The notes beneath the pieces are model-generated. The model saw only the letters and a list, made by a program, of their open reading frames with translations, made no database searches and had not been told where the DNA came from. From the IMG/VR virus record IMGVR_UViG_3300043673_000057, positions 1-44,509 of that record: DNA of 44,509 nucleotides, one strand, 5' to 3'. The translations under genes and the position numbers were made by a program. The DNA comes from a virus. Shown here in pieces: positions 1-6,061 of the stretch; positions within the stretch are counted from its first letter, which is position 1; every line of letters starts with the position of its first letter.

Positions 1-148
1 TGAGGTAGCCGGTGGTGGTCAACCCAGCGGGCAGCGCATGAGAATACGAGCCCAGATTGAGGTAGCCGGTGGTGGTCAACCCAGCGGGCAGCGCATGAGA
101 ATACGAGCCCAGATAGAGGTCGCCGGTGGTGGTCAACCCAGCAGGCAA
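1..148. repeat. 57-bp tandem repeat array, left end
   Basis: Two full copies and part of a third of a 57-base unit, in phase with the reading frame (19 codons). Copies differ at a few bases (cagatt/cagata, ggtagcc/ggtcgcc). The array continues at 44279-44509. Confidence 0.95.
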
Positions 149-205
149 AGGCTTGTTGCCGCAGACGAGTTGTTTAATTTCCTTGTCGATCATTTCGGCA
201 GTCAT
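1..205 (-). CDS. LRR-like repeat protein, N-terminal part (split by window ends)
   Basis: The ATG at 205 follows an AAAGGA ribosome-binding site 9 bases upstream. About 19 residues of unique N-terminus lead into 19-residue repeats of the type LPAGLTTTGxLxLGSYSHA. The frame runs off base 1 and continues at 44509: bases 2-26 equal 44485-44509, and overlapping them gives a 243-codon frame (242 aa) ending at 43960. The alternating hydrophobic YLYL strand and LP turn resemble short bacterial leucine-rich repeats, without the usual Asn. Cellular role unknown; a surface or protein-binding role is inference. Confidence 0.7.
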   Translation of the reverse strand, partial: MTAEMIDKEIKQLVCGNKPLPAGLTTTGDLYLGSYSHALPAGLTTTGYLNLGSYSHALPAGLTTTGYL

Positions 206-347
206 AGGGGTAGTCCTTTCAGGGTTGAGGGGGATGGAACGGAGGCGTGTCTCCTGACTGCACAGTTTCGGGAGGCGTAGTATGCCATGAGCACCCCGAC
301 ACCTACTCCCATGCAGCCAGGACGCACGCGACAGCATGCGTCCCTGG
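206..347. other. Intergenic leader
   Basis: A 142-base gap between two minus-strand genes. It holds the ribosome-binding site of the repeat protein gene; I see no gene, clear promoter or terminator in it. Confidence 0.5.
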
Positions 348-743
348 TTAGCTTGTCGGTGCAGCAGGCGTCGCCGGAACCGTGGTGGGTCCGGGATCGT
401 CTGCGGTTGCGGTCTGGGTCAGCGCGGCGGCGTTGGTCTGCAGCGTGGCCACCTGGGCGAGCTCGGCGGTGAAGTCTGCGGGTGTGGTGACGGTGCCGGC
501 GGCGACCTTGGCGATCAGATCGGTGAGGGCTTTGGTGACGGCGGCGTCGCGTGCGGCCTCTGCGGCGAGCAGGGAGATCAGCGCGGCGTCAAACTGGTCG
601 CGGGTAACGATGCTTGTACTCATGGTGTGTAGTTCCTCTCTCAGTTGGTGCAGCTTCCTGTCGACTCCTACGAGCATCAATAAAAGCTGCCGTTCTACAG
701 GGATGTCCTCCCTGATCTCAATGTCACGAAATTCGTCTGGCAT
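348..743 (-). CDS. Hypothetical helical phage protein
   Basis: A 131-residue protein not matched to a family. Residues 1-40 are charged and helical (REDIPVERQLLLMLVGVDRK), residues 41-110 form an Ala-rich helical segment, and the tail is Pro/Thr/Ala-rich. The ATG at 743 has only the GGGAG of the adjacent heptad element (747-780) as Shine-Dalgarno. A second in-frame Met (MSTSIVTRDQ) preceded by GAGGAACTACACACC could start a shorter product. It lies between the DUF2303-like gene and the repeat protein. A scaffold-like or virion-associated role is conceivable but unsupported. Confidence 0.65.
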   Translation of the reverse strand: MPDEFRDIEIREDIPVERQLLLMLVGVDRKLHQLREELHTMSTSIVTRDQFDAALISLLAAEAARDAAVTKALTDLIAKVAAGTVTTPADFTAELAQVATLQTNAAALTQTATADDPGPTTVPATPAAPTS

Positions 744-746
744 GTT

Positions 747-780
747 TTCTACTCCCTACCCCCTACACCCTACCCCCTGC
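747..780 (-). repeat. Heptad G4 element, copy 1
   Basis: G-rich strand is minus: GC-(AGGGNNN)x4-AGAA. Four G3+ tracts 7 bases apart, directly upstream of the ATG at 743, where its GGGAG lies at ribosome-binding distance. Confidence 0.9.
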
Positions 781-782
781 TT

Positions 783-1547
783 TTACGCGATGACCTTGGT
801 GCCGTCCGGCAGGTTTCCCCGCAACCAAGCCGCAACCGCATGGGCGGTGTCCGTCTTCCACCCGCCGCCATCGACCGCGATCAGCGCGACCGTGGGCAGC
901 GCATCCTTCTGCGCTTTGAACCGCAGCAGGAAGTCCGACTCGACAGGATCGATCTCGCGGAAGGTGCGGTATGGCCGCAGCGAGACGCGGGGCGGCAGTT
1001 CGACTTCTCCATGCTGCACCCCACCCTCCTGGATGACCACCTTCTGCGAGTAGCCATCGTCAGCCACCTGCACCGAGCTGCCCGCCTTCAGGCTGGAGCA
1101 GAGCTTCAGCATGTTGGTGTAGTGGCCGTCGACGGGCATAAACCCTGCCTGCGCGGTGATCAGGAACATCTCCGGCTCCAGATAGCTGTCGAACTTGAAC
1201 GGGTTGATCTCCGCCGACTTCGCCCGCGCCCACACATGCCGCCGTCCCCACGCATCCGCCTCCAGCGAGACCAGCGCCACACTGTCGAAGCTCTCGACCT
1301 GTACCGCCGAGGCCCCGAGCGTTGAGAACTTATCGACATTCGCCATAAACGCCGCGACCAGACCGCTCAACGTCGACAGCGCCAGCACCGGCGTCGCGAT
1401 GGGGGCAATGGGCAGCACAGGATGAACGGCAGCGCCCAGCGTGCCATCTGCCTGCACTGCGAAATTATCTTTCCCAACGCTGACCGTCACCGGACGCTCT
1501 GCACGATTCAGACTCTTGAACCAATCCAACACTTTCACAAACTCCAT
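783..1547 (-). CDS. DUF2303-like phage protein
   Basis: A 254-residue soluble protein. The C-terminal part, with PYRTFREIDPVESDFLLR followed by ALIAVDGGGWK, resembles the C-terminus of phage DUF2303 proteins (YfdQ type), found in early regions of temperate phages and of unknown function; this assignment is from memory of the pattern. The ATG at 1547 is preceded by GAGGAACGAAT, a good ribosome-binding site. It is flanked by heptad elements on both sides. Confidence 0.7.
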   Translation of the reverse strand: MEFVKVLDWFKSLNRAERPVTVSVGKDNFAVQADGTLGAAVHPVLPIAPIATPVLALSTLSGLVAAFMANVDKFSTLGASAVQVESFDSVALVSLEADAWGRRHVWARAKSAEINPFKFDSYLEPEMFLITAQAGFMPVDGHYTNMLKLCSSLKAGSSVQVADDGYSQKVVIQEGGVQHGEVELPPRVSLRPYRTFREIDPVESDFLLRFKAQKDALPTVALIAVDGGGWKTDTAHAVAAWLRGNLPDGTKVIA

Positions 1548-1602
1548 ATTCGTTCCTCATTCTGTTACAAAATGACATCCGTGGATGATCCTGCTTTTTC
1601 GC

Positions 1603-1637
1603 CTTCTACTCCCTACTCCCTACTCCCTACCCCCTGC
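1603..1637 (-). repeat. Heptad G4 element, copy 2
   Basis: Four AGGGNNN heptads on the minus strand. The upstream gene ends inside the element: its last codons (AGGRE, stop TAG at 1620-1622) are read from the heptads. Confidence 0.9.
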
Positions 1638-2012
1638 AGTCTTGAACTCGATGGGCTTGGGTAGATCCTTCGGCTTCGGCGGGGTAAAGACGATGCTGCG
1701 CTGGCGGGGATCGCTGACCAGGCCGTAGAGCTTGCCCGTCTCGCCATCCTTGCCGACGAAGAACACGTCGGTGACGGGGAAAGGTTGCGCCAGGCTGGAG
1801 TCGCAACTGAACTCCGAGGCGATCTTGATCCTGGCATCGTCCGGCTTCAGCTTCACCTTCAGCGTGATGGTGCGCGACGTCGTCGCCGGGGTGTCGAGGT
1901 CGTAGATGTTGTCGAGACACTTCTGCAACTCTTTCTCGAAGGCGTCGATGATCGCCCCCTTGCAGAGATTCCCGATGTTGATTGTGATTGGAGCTTCAAT
2001 TTCGTCCGCCAT
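1620..2012 (-). CDS. Hypothetical early protein, replication-terminator-like
   Basis: A 130-residue protein starting at the ATG at 2012 (GGAG 10 bases upstream), shorter than the longest open frame. The pattern CLDNIYDLDTPATTSRTITLKVKLKPD resembles phage proteins of Firmicutes annotated 'replication terminator protein', where an LDNI-DxNT segment precedes an ITxxVKxKP strand. This is similarity by eye, so function is uncertain. Its C-terminus (AGGRE) and stop codon are supplied by heptad element 2. It follows the DUF3310 gene in an early cluster. Confidence 0.65.
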   Translation of the reverse strand: MADEIEAPITINIGNLCKGAIIDAFEKELQKCLDNIYDLDTPATTSRTITLKVKLKPDDARIKIASEFSCDSSLAQPFPVTDVFFVGKDGETGKLYGLVSDPRQRSIVFTPPKPKDLPKPIEFKTAGGRE

Positions 2013-2043
2013 ATAGAAAAATCTCCAGAATAAAATTCTTGTT

Positions 2044-2256
2044 TTATTTTTTTTGCTTTTCTCGCCGCGCAATCTCGCGCTGCAGATACCATGCCGCCTT
2101 CTTCAGATCCTCGAGGCCGTTCTTGCCTTCGTTGCGCCAGACGTACTTCATCACGTTGCCCAGGTTGAAGTTCATGTGCTCGGCGATGGTGATGCACTCC
2201 ACGCCGGAGGGGTGGGAATTGTAGTGGCTCGGATTGTTGACCACGTCTTGCTTCAT
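2044..2256 (-). CDS. DUF3310 (SaV-type) protein
   Basis: A 70-residue protein with the hallmarks of DUF3310: NPSHYNSHPSGVECITIAE, then NLGNVMKYVWRNEGKNG and LEDLKKAAWYLQRE. These small phage proteins are commonly annotated as nucleotide-kinase-like; their biochemical role is not settled. The ATG at 2256 has AGGAG 10-11 bases upstream. It begins one base after the stop of the small membrane gene, which suggests translational coupling. Confidence 0.85.
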   Translation of the reverse strand: MKQDVVNNPSHYNSHPSGVECITIAEHMNFNLGNVMKYVWRNEGKNGLEDLKKAAWYLQREIARREKQKK

Positions 2257-2257
2257 C

Positions 2258-2395
2258 CTAAAAACTCCTGCCAACCAGCCATCCCAAACCACTCGCCACC
2301 AAACCCAACGCCGCGCCAGCCGCCGCGATGGCCCGCTTCCAAACCTTGCTCCGCTCCCGTACAGGGAAGCGCAGCAGCCACGCCCTCGCCGTCAC
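2258..2395 (-). CDS. Small membrane protein (45 aa)
   Basis: A GTG at 2395 overlaps the TGA of the upstream gene in GTGA. The product has a basic N-terminus (residues 1-21, many Arg/Lys) and one hydrophobic segment (about residues 22-41, Ala/Gly/Leu/Val) ending GRSF. It ends one base before the next start. The tight stop-start spacing on both sides supports it as a real gene. A single-pass inner-membrane peptide is likely; function unknown. Confidence 0.55.
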   Translation of the reverse strand: MTARAWLLRFPVRERSKVWKRAIAAAGAALGLVASGLGWLVGRSF

Positions 2396-2679
2396 TTAGA
2401 TACCAGGGGGTAGGGGGTAGGGGATAGGGAGTAGTGAGCGTCAAGCAGTTCGAGCGCTTGTCGCAACATAACCCGCAAATCCTGCTTGCCCCAAAAAGTA
2501 ACCGCTCCAGAATCGTCGTCGCCGGGACGATGGATGAACGGCCCGCTGACGTTCTCACCATTCACGGTTGCAGGCAATTCGAGATAGAACCGCAACCCCG
2601 TGAACGAGTGCCCGTCTATCTCCTTCGCAATAATCTCCACTCGATCCGTCATCTCTTCCGCGTACACATTCACTCGCAT
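2392..2679 (-). CDS. Hypothetical early protein
   Basis: A 95-residue protein starting at the ATG at 2679 with AGGAG 6 bases upstream. Beginning MRVNVYAEEMTDRVEIIAKE, it looks like a compact alpha/beta protein with FTGLRFYLELP and a later SGAVTFWGKQDLRVML; no known family is recognised with confidence. The last residues (SLSPTPYPLVSK) are encoded by heptad element 3, read on its C-rich strand. Confidence 0.75.
   Translation of the reverse strand: MRVNVYAEEMTDRVEIIAKEIDGHSFTGLRFYLELPATVNGENVSGPFIHRPGDDDSGAVTFWGKQDLRVMLRQALELLDAHYSLSPTPYPLVSK
2403..2434 (+). repeat. Heptad G4 element, copy 3
   Basis: C-(AGGGNNN)x4-AG on the plus strand, lying within the last codons of the minus-strand gene 2392-2679 and encoding its C-terminal tail. 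Confidence 0.9.
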
Positions 2680-2703
2680 TCGTCGCTCCTCTTGTTTTGG
2701 GAT

Positions 2704-3270
2704 TTATATACATGACTCCCTTTTCGTTGACCTGGCCAACTCAACGAGCCATTCGGCGAGCTGGACGGGTGTATGTTCGCGCTCAGATTTTGCAATGTGC
2801 GGCTTGTGATCCGAGCGTTTTAGACTTTGAACTACATGGGTGGCTTCACCTAATAACAGCGGGATCGGCGGAATAGAATCCGGCCTGCAGCCTACGATAT
2901 AAAGCCATGTTGCCTTCTCCGCTCTATGGCCCCACCACCACTGCAATATCGGTAGAGTCCAGCCTCCAAACTCATCTGTTTCACCTGGATATGGCAGCCG
3001 CGAAACCCATAGCCGTGACCCTTTGGGATGCTCTATTACACCGCCCCATTTCCTGACTTGTTCAACCGCCCAAACCGCTAGTTCAATCTCTCCCTCGCGT
3101 GGTCTGGCGAAATGGCGAAGACGTCCCCATGCACGGCAAGGAGGGTGAGCGACGACAGGGCTACCACCGGGCCATTGCCTTGCATCTCTCTCGGCGTCCC
3201 ATACGTCGCAGCTTGGCAGCGTCTTGTATACGCTGTCCTTTCGTGCGAAAAGTACGGCAATTTCCTTCAT
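2704..3270 (-). CDS. Conserved phage protein with PPC motif, methyltransferase-like
   Basis: A 188-residue protein. It opens MKEIAVLFARKDSVYK, followed by SCDVWDAERDARQWPGG, then VVAHPPCRAWGRLR (PPC at residues 43-45) and GGVIEHPKGSRLW. Proteins of this layout recur in phage genomes; the PPC loop and following His/Pro motif recall the catalytic loop of cytosine-C5 methyltransferases, but I see no AdoMet-binding FxGxG motif. A DNA-modification role is therefore inference. It lies in the early chain between two small genes. Confidence 0.75.
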   Translation of the reverse strand: MKEIAVLFARKDSVYKTLPSCDVWDAERDARQWPGGSPVVAHPPCRAWGRLRHFARPREGEIELAVWAVEQVRKWGGVIEHPKGSRLWVSRLPYPGETDEFGGWTLPILQWWWGHRAEKATWLYIVGCRPDSIPPIPLLLGEATHVVQSLKRSDHKPHIAKSEREHTPVQLAEWLVELARSTKRESCI

Positions 3271-3307
3271 TTAGTCTCCGAGGGAGTCAAGTATGTAATT
3301 CCCCTTG

Positions 3308-3342
3308 TTTTCTATCCCCTATTCCCTACTCCCTACCCCCTG
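3308..3342 (-). repeat. Heptad G4 element, copy 4
   Basis: GC-type ends and four AGGGNNN heptads on the minus strand, starting just after the stop codon of gene 3345-3713. Confidence 0.9.
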
Positions 3343-3344
3343 TT

Positions 3345-3713
3345 TCACCGCGACCACGCCAGCAGCATGCCAATCCCGCCGCGCAGAAAGTAGAAGCCGC
3401 CGACCACGAACAGCACGCAGCCCAGCACACCAACGAAATCCACCACAGCCAGGCCCAGCAGCTCGCTCCGCTTGAAAGGTGCCATCCCAAGGTCGGGCTG
3501 CTTACACTCCACCAGACCCATCTCCACGCGCTCGACCGGCGACAGATACTGCGCGTCGGCCCTGCGCTTGTTCTCCATCAGCACGTTCAGGCGGGCGCAC
3601 TCCGCGCACAGGCCTTTGAGCACAAACACGTCGCCGCAGCCGGGGCAGAGCATCATGCCCTCGAACCGCAACCCATCGACAAACATCTCCGGAACTTCCA
3701 TCGCCTTCTGCAT
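3345..3713 (-). CDS. Zinc-ribbon membrane protein
   Basis: A 122-residue protein, ATG at 3713 after a strong GGAGG site 4 bases away. Residues 23-39 carry CPGC...CAEC, a likely zinc ribbon. About residues 84-112 are strongly hydrophobic (LLGLAVVDFVGVLGCVLFVVGGFYF) and should form a membrane hairpin or one to two helices, leaving the ribbon in the cytoplasm. Not assignable to a named family. The heptad element follows its stop directly. Confidence 0.75.
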   Translation of the reverse strand: MQKAMEVPEMFVDGLRFEGMMLCPGCGDVFVLKGLCAECARLNVLMENKRRADAQYLSPVERVEMGLVECKQPDLGMAPFKRSELLGLAVVDFVGVLGCVLFVVGGFYFLRGGIGMLLAWSR

Positions 3714-3730
3714 AAATCCTCCAGTGCTGG

Positions 3731-3766
3731 CCTTCTACTCCCTACCCCCTACCACCTACACCCTGC
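3731..3766 (-). repeat. Heptad G4 element, copy 5
   Basis: Four heptads on the minus strand, one degenerate (AGGTGGT). Lies between genes 3772-3987 and 3345-3713. Confidence 0.9.
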
Positions 3767-3771
3767 CTCAC

Positions 3772-3987
3772 TCACCGAAACAGACTCCGCCGCTTCTTAC
3801 TCTTCCTCGATTCGCGGGCAGCCCGCCACGCGCAACTTGGATTGCTACACAACGTCTTCCACTCATCCAGCCATCCGCACACCTCGCCGCCGCCGATCGC
3901 GCACTCGCCGCCATGGCAGCCGCAGTACCGGCACTCGCCCAGCAGCTGCTTCAACACCGCGCCCAGCCGGACCGAGACATCGCTCAT
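3772..3987 (-). CDS. Small Cys-rich protein
   Basis: A 71-residue protein with seven Cys (residues 19, 22, 24, 29, 37, 47, 52) and a basic tail (SRKSKKRRSLFR), so probably a zinc-binding, nucleic-acid-contacting protein. Its ATG at 3987 overlaps the upstream stop in ATGA. It is part of an uninterrupted ATGA-coupled chain from 5434 to 3772. Confidence 0.7.
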   Translation of the reverse strand: MSDVSVRLGAVLKQLLGECRYCGCHGGECAIGGGEVCGWLDEWKTLCSNPSCAWRAARESRKSKKRRSLFR

Positions 3988-4217
3988 CGCCGCACCACGG
4001 TGTAGTCTGCGCGGCGGTTGCGGTCGAGCTCGTTCGCCAGGTCGACCAGAGCCTTCAAACTCTCGGGGCGCGCCCTCAGTTTGGCCAGCGCGTGCTGCTC
4101 GATGTACCAGACGTTGGCGCGGCTGCAATGCAGCACCTTGGCACACTGGCTCAGGGTCATGCCGGGGCGGTTGGTGGCGACGCCCGCGCTCATGCTCAGT
4201 CCATTCCCCGGCTTCAT
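3984..4217 (-). CDS. Sigma-region-4-like HTH protein
   Basis: A 77-residue protein. Residues 20-49 (MTLSQCAKVLHCSRANVWYI then EQHALAKLRAR) match the helix-turn-helix of sigma-70 region 4, where the recognition helix is followed by a conserved xIExxAxxKLR. There is no region 2, so it is not a full sigma factor; it could be a promoter-recognition adaptor or a DNA-binding repressor. It is ATGA-coupled to a second HTH gene upstream, so the pair may act together in the lysis-lysogeny choice. Confidence 0.7.
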   Translation of the reverse strand: MKPGNGLSMSAGVATNRPGMTLSQCAKVLHCSRANVWYIEQHALAKLRARPESLKALVDLANELDRNRRADYTVVRR

Positions 4218-4450
4218 GCCTGCACCGCCTTGGCATTCGCGGCGGCCTGCTGCTCGCGCTGCTGCTTGAAGTAGCGCAGCAGCATCCGGTAGGAGTAGAT
4301 TCCCGGCTGGCGGTCGCCCGAGGCCCAGCGAGAGACCGCAGCCTCGGTGGCGCCCACTGCGACTGCGACGCTGCCCAGCTTCAGGTCGAGCTCGCGAACC
4401 TCGGTACGGATCCATTCCGCGACTCCGATCTCATAGGCCAGCCTGGTCAT
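4214..4450 (-). CDS. XRE/Cro-like HTH regulator
   Basis: A 78-residue DNA-binding protein. Residues 22-47 (DLKLGSVAVAVGATEAAVSR then WASGDRQP) form a Cro/C1-type helix-turn-helix with the usual WxxGxRxP exit. The ATG at 4450 overlaps the upstream stop in ATGA. No larger cI-like repressor with a protease domain is visible in the window, so this is a leading candidate for the phage repressor or Cro. Confidence 0.75.
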   Translation of the reverse strand: MTRLAYEIGVAEWIRTEVRELDLKLGSVAVAVGATEAAVSRWASGDRQPGIYSYRMLLRYFKQQREQQAAANAKAVQA

Positions 4451-4977
4451 ATCCCATCCGTCGCGGCGAGATACTCCGGGTCGTACTCGATGTGGCGACC
4501 GTTGCGCTTCGCAGTCTCTTTGAGCCCCGCGAGTGTGGGGTCCGCAGCGAAGGTTCCCTCGGGAAAGCTCTTGACCAGACCGCTCACCAGCTCCAGCACC
4601 CGTCCCACCAGACAACTGGGCAGGTGCTCAACCGGCTGTCCGCAGATGCTGTAGACAGAACAGCGCGAGCAGAACAGAGCGCCGGGAGACTCTGGATCGA
4701 AGTACGAGTCGAAAACGAGCAGTGTGCCGGCAATCTCGCCCGTAAGCAGCAGAAGCGCCTTCAGCCTCTCGATGCCTGCGGCACTCGCCCGCTGCTCTCC
4801 CAACAGGCCGAGCACGAGGTTATTCTCTTTCGCGATGGACTCTCGCGCCCACGTTTCCACGGCGGACATCGGCTTGGGCGATGAGCAGGGAAGAGGGTGT
4901 AGGGAAGAGGAAAGAGAAGGCTTCCTGCAGGACTCGCAGAGAAATCCGGGGCAGCAATTGCATGCTTGTCTGCTCAT
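4447..4977 (-). CDS. Cys-rich hypothetical protein
   Basis: A 176-residue protein starting at the ATG at 4977 (ATGA overlap with the upstream stop). The N-terminus carries five Cys (residues 6, 8, 9, 14, 17), then a Ser/Pro linker encoded by heptad element 6 (about residues 20-33), a helical middle with a hydrophobic stretch (LLLLTGEIAGTLLVF), and a second Cys cluster (103, 106, 112, 122). Two possible metal sites. Function unknown. Confidence 0.7.
   Translation of the reverse strand: MSRQACNCCPGFLCESCRKPSLSSSLHPLPCSSPKPMSAVETWARESIAKENNLVLGLLGEQRASAAGIERLKALLLLTGEIAGTLLVFDSYFDPESPGALFCSRCSVYSICGQPVEHLPSCLVGRVLELVSGLVKSFPEGTFAADPTLAGLKETAKRNGRHIEYDPEYLAATDGI
4885..4920 (+). repeat. Heptad G4 element, copy 6
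   Basis: GC-(AGGGNNN)x4 with a degenerate last heptad, on the plus strand. It lies wholly inside the coding frame 4447-4977 and encodes a Ser/Pro linker there. Confidence 0.85.
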
Positions 4978-5159
4978 CGCGCCACCGGCGTGACACAGGG
5001 CGTACAGAACATTTTGGGATCTTGGGCATAGCCAGTGCGTATATGTACCGTTGAATCTTGAGGCACGACGAAGCCGCACTTTGAGCACCTAAAAGCCCCG
5101 GTGCCGTCGCTAGTCCTACGCATCCATGTAGGAGTGAAAGTTCCAAAAGGTACGCTCAT
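4974..5159 (-). CDS. Small zinc-ribbon protein
   Basis: A 61-residue protein with CSKCG at residues 25-28 and CTPC at 52-55, spaced as a single zinc ribbon. The ATG at 5159 overlaps the upstream TGA. Probably a small nucleic-acid or protein adaptor; no family recognised. Confidence 0.75.
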   Translation of the reverse strand: MSVPFGTFTPTWMRRTSDGTGAFRCSKCGFVVPQDSTVHIRTGYAQDPKMFCTPCVTPVAR

Positions 5160-5434
5160 CGCGCGACCTCGAATCCGCGAGTGACGACGCTATGCTCGAC
5201 CACGAAGGCGCGTTGATTCCACCACCAGGTGCCGTTGAGCAGGATGCGGCCCTCGGCGGCGTCGGCATCGCACTGGGCGAGGCAGCGCGCGCAGCCACAG
5301 TGCGCATCCAAGCAATAGGGGAAGAGAGGTTGGGTCGGGGCAAAAGGGGAGGGAACAGGGGCGGAAACGGTTGGAGCAGAGTTGCTTCGTGCTCTGCTCG
5401 TAACGTCAGCTACACTACCTATGGGCTCTGGCAA
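5156..5434 (-). CDS. Cys-rich protein with TTG start
   Basis: A 92-residue protein. The TTG at 5434 is preceded by AGGAGG with a 5-base spacer, the best ribosome-binding site nearby, so a TTG start is preferred. A Pro/Ala/Ser-rich N-terminus leads to a Cys cluster at residues 41, 46, 48, 51 and 55 and an aromatic GTWWWNQRAF. It heads the coupled chain of small early genes running down to 3772, so the promoter for that chain should lie just above 5434. Confidence 0.65.
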   Translation of the reverse strand: MPEPIGSVADVTSRARSNSAPTVSAPVPSPFAPTQPLFPYCLDAHCGCARCLAQCDADAAEGRILLNGTWWWNQRAFVVEHSVVTRGFEVAR

Positions 5435-5477
5435 ACGATCCTCCTCGATCGGTTGCGGTTTCCCTAGACTTTGTGTC

Positions 5478-5550
5478 GGGCCTGTAGCTCAACGGTTAGA
5501 GCAGACCATCACCTATGGTGCGCTCTAAGTCAGCCAGACTCCTGCTCTAA
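5478..5550 (+). other. tRNA-like 5' half with hairpin (possible att core)
   Basis: Bases 5478-5507 read as a tRNA acceptor strand (GGGCCTG), TA, and a D arm (GCTC-AACGGTTA-GAGC-A) followed by the start of an anticodon stem. No T arm and no matching CAGGCCC acceptor strand follows, so it is not an intact tRNA. TTAGAGC at 5496-5502 pairs with GCTCTAA at 5522-5528 around an inner ACCAT/ATGGT stem; a second GCTCTAA lies at 5544-5550. Such a tRNA piece near an integrase is typical of attP. Confidence 0.45.
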
Positions 5551-5775
5551 TGCCCTGCACAAAGAAGAAAAACCGCAGTTCCCCCAACGATGAAACCAAA
5601 GTGATCCTGCGTACTCGCTGCATGCGTTGGGATAACGAGACCGACCTTACGTGAGCAAAACGGAACATGCAAGGTAATAATCTGTGGGAATCTAGACAGT
5701 AATCTTTCGTAACTGCTTTATGCACAAATCCCCGCGCCGTTGGCTGCATCTAACTCGTCGGCACTTCGGCTATTT

Positions 5776-5792
5776 GTAACAGTTGCTGTTAC
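5776..5792. repeat. Inverted repeat GTAACAG-N3-CTGTTAC
   Basis: A perfect 7-base-arm inverted repeat ending one base before the stop codon of gene 5793-6050. No U-tract follows on either strand, so a protein-binding site (integrase arm site or operator) is more likely than a terminator. Confidence 0.5.
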
Positions 5793-6050
5793 CTATTGCG
5801 CCTCATCGCGCAGCAGAACCCAGTCGAAGTTGTCCGCGTGATGCTCGAGCAGACCACGCGCCTCCAGATACTTCACGCTTTCGGCGACGATATCATAAGC
5901 CTCAAGATCGACCTCGTCCTTGCCCACATCGAAGTATCGAGGCCACACAGGATCGATGCCGTCAACCTTGAGGCAGTGACTCTCAATCACTGTGCAGCAC
6001 GCTTCGTAGCTGATCCCATGCGCCAGCGTGTCCAACTCTTCTTTCGTCAT
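5793..6050 (-). CDS. Hypothetical protein next to integrase
   Basis: An 85-residue acidic protein (MTKEELDTLAHGISYEACCT...), ATG at 6050 preceded by AGGAGGGTTTGCG. Mostly helical; no known domain recognised. It lies just downstream of the integrase, separated by 11 bases, so it is probably co-transcribed with it. Confidence 0.7.
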   Translation of the reverse strand: MTKEELDTLAHGISYEACCTVIESHCLKVDGIDPVWPRYFDVGKDEVDLEAYDIVAESVKYLEARGLLEHHADNFDWVLLRDEAQ

Positions 6051-6061
6051 CGCAAACCCTC

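Larger units (their letters stand above)
5435..5792. other. Non-coding region, candidate attP
   Basis: 358 bases without a credible gene. It contains a tRNA-like 5' half (5478-5507), a large hairpin with repeated GCTCTAA (5496-5550) and a 17-base inverted repeat (5776-5792). Its position one small gene beyond the integrase fits an attachment region. A 74-codon minus-strand frame across it (5525-5749) has odd composition (FFFFVQ) and is not called. Confidence 0.45.

Noticed and set aside
1-148. CRISPR array from regularly spaced repeats at the window ends
   Set aside because: Units are contiguous 57-base copies without unique spacers and stay in one reading frame.
5319-5362. Another heptad element in G-rich sequence
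   Set aside because: Purine-rich but without the 7-base spacing or the conserved ends.
5478-5560. Intact tRNA gene
   Set aside because: No T arm and no complementary 3' acceptor strand; the anticodon loop would have C at position 33.
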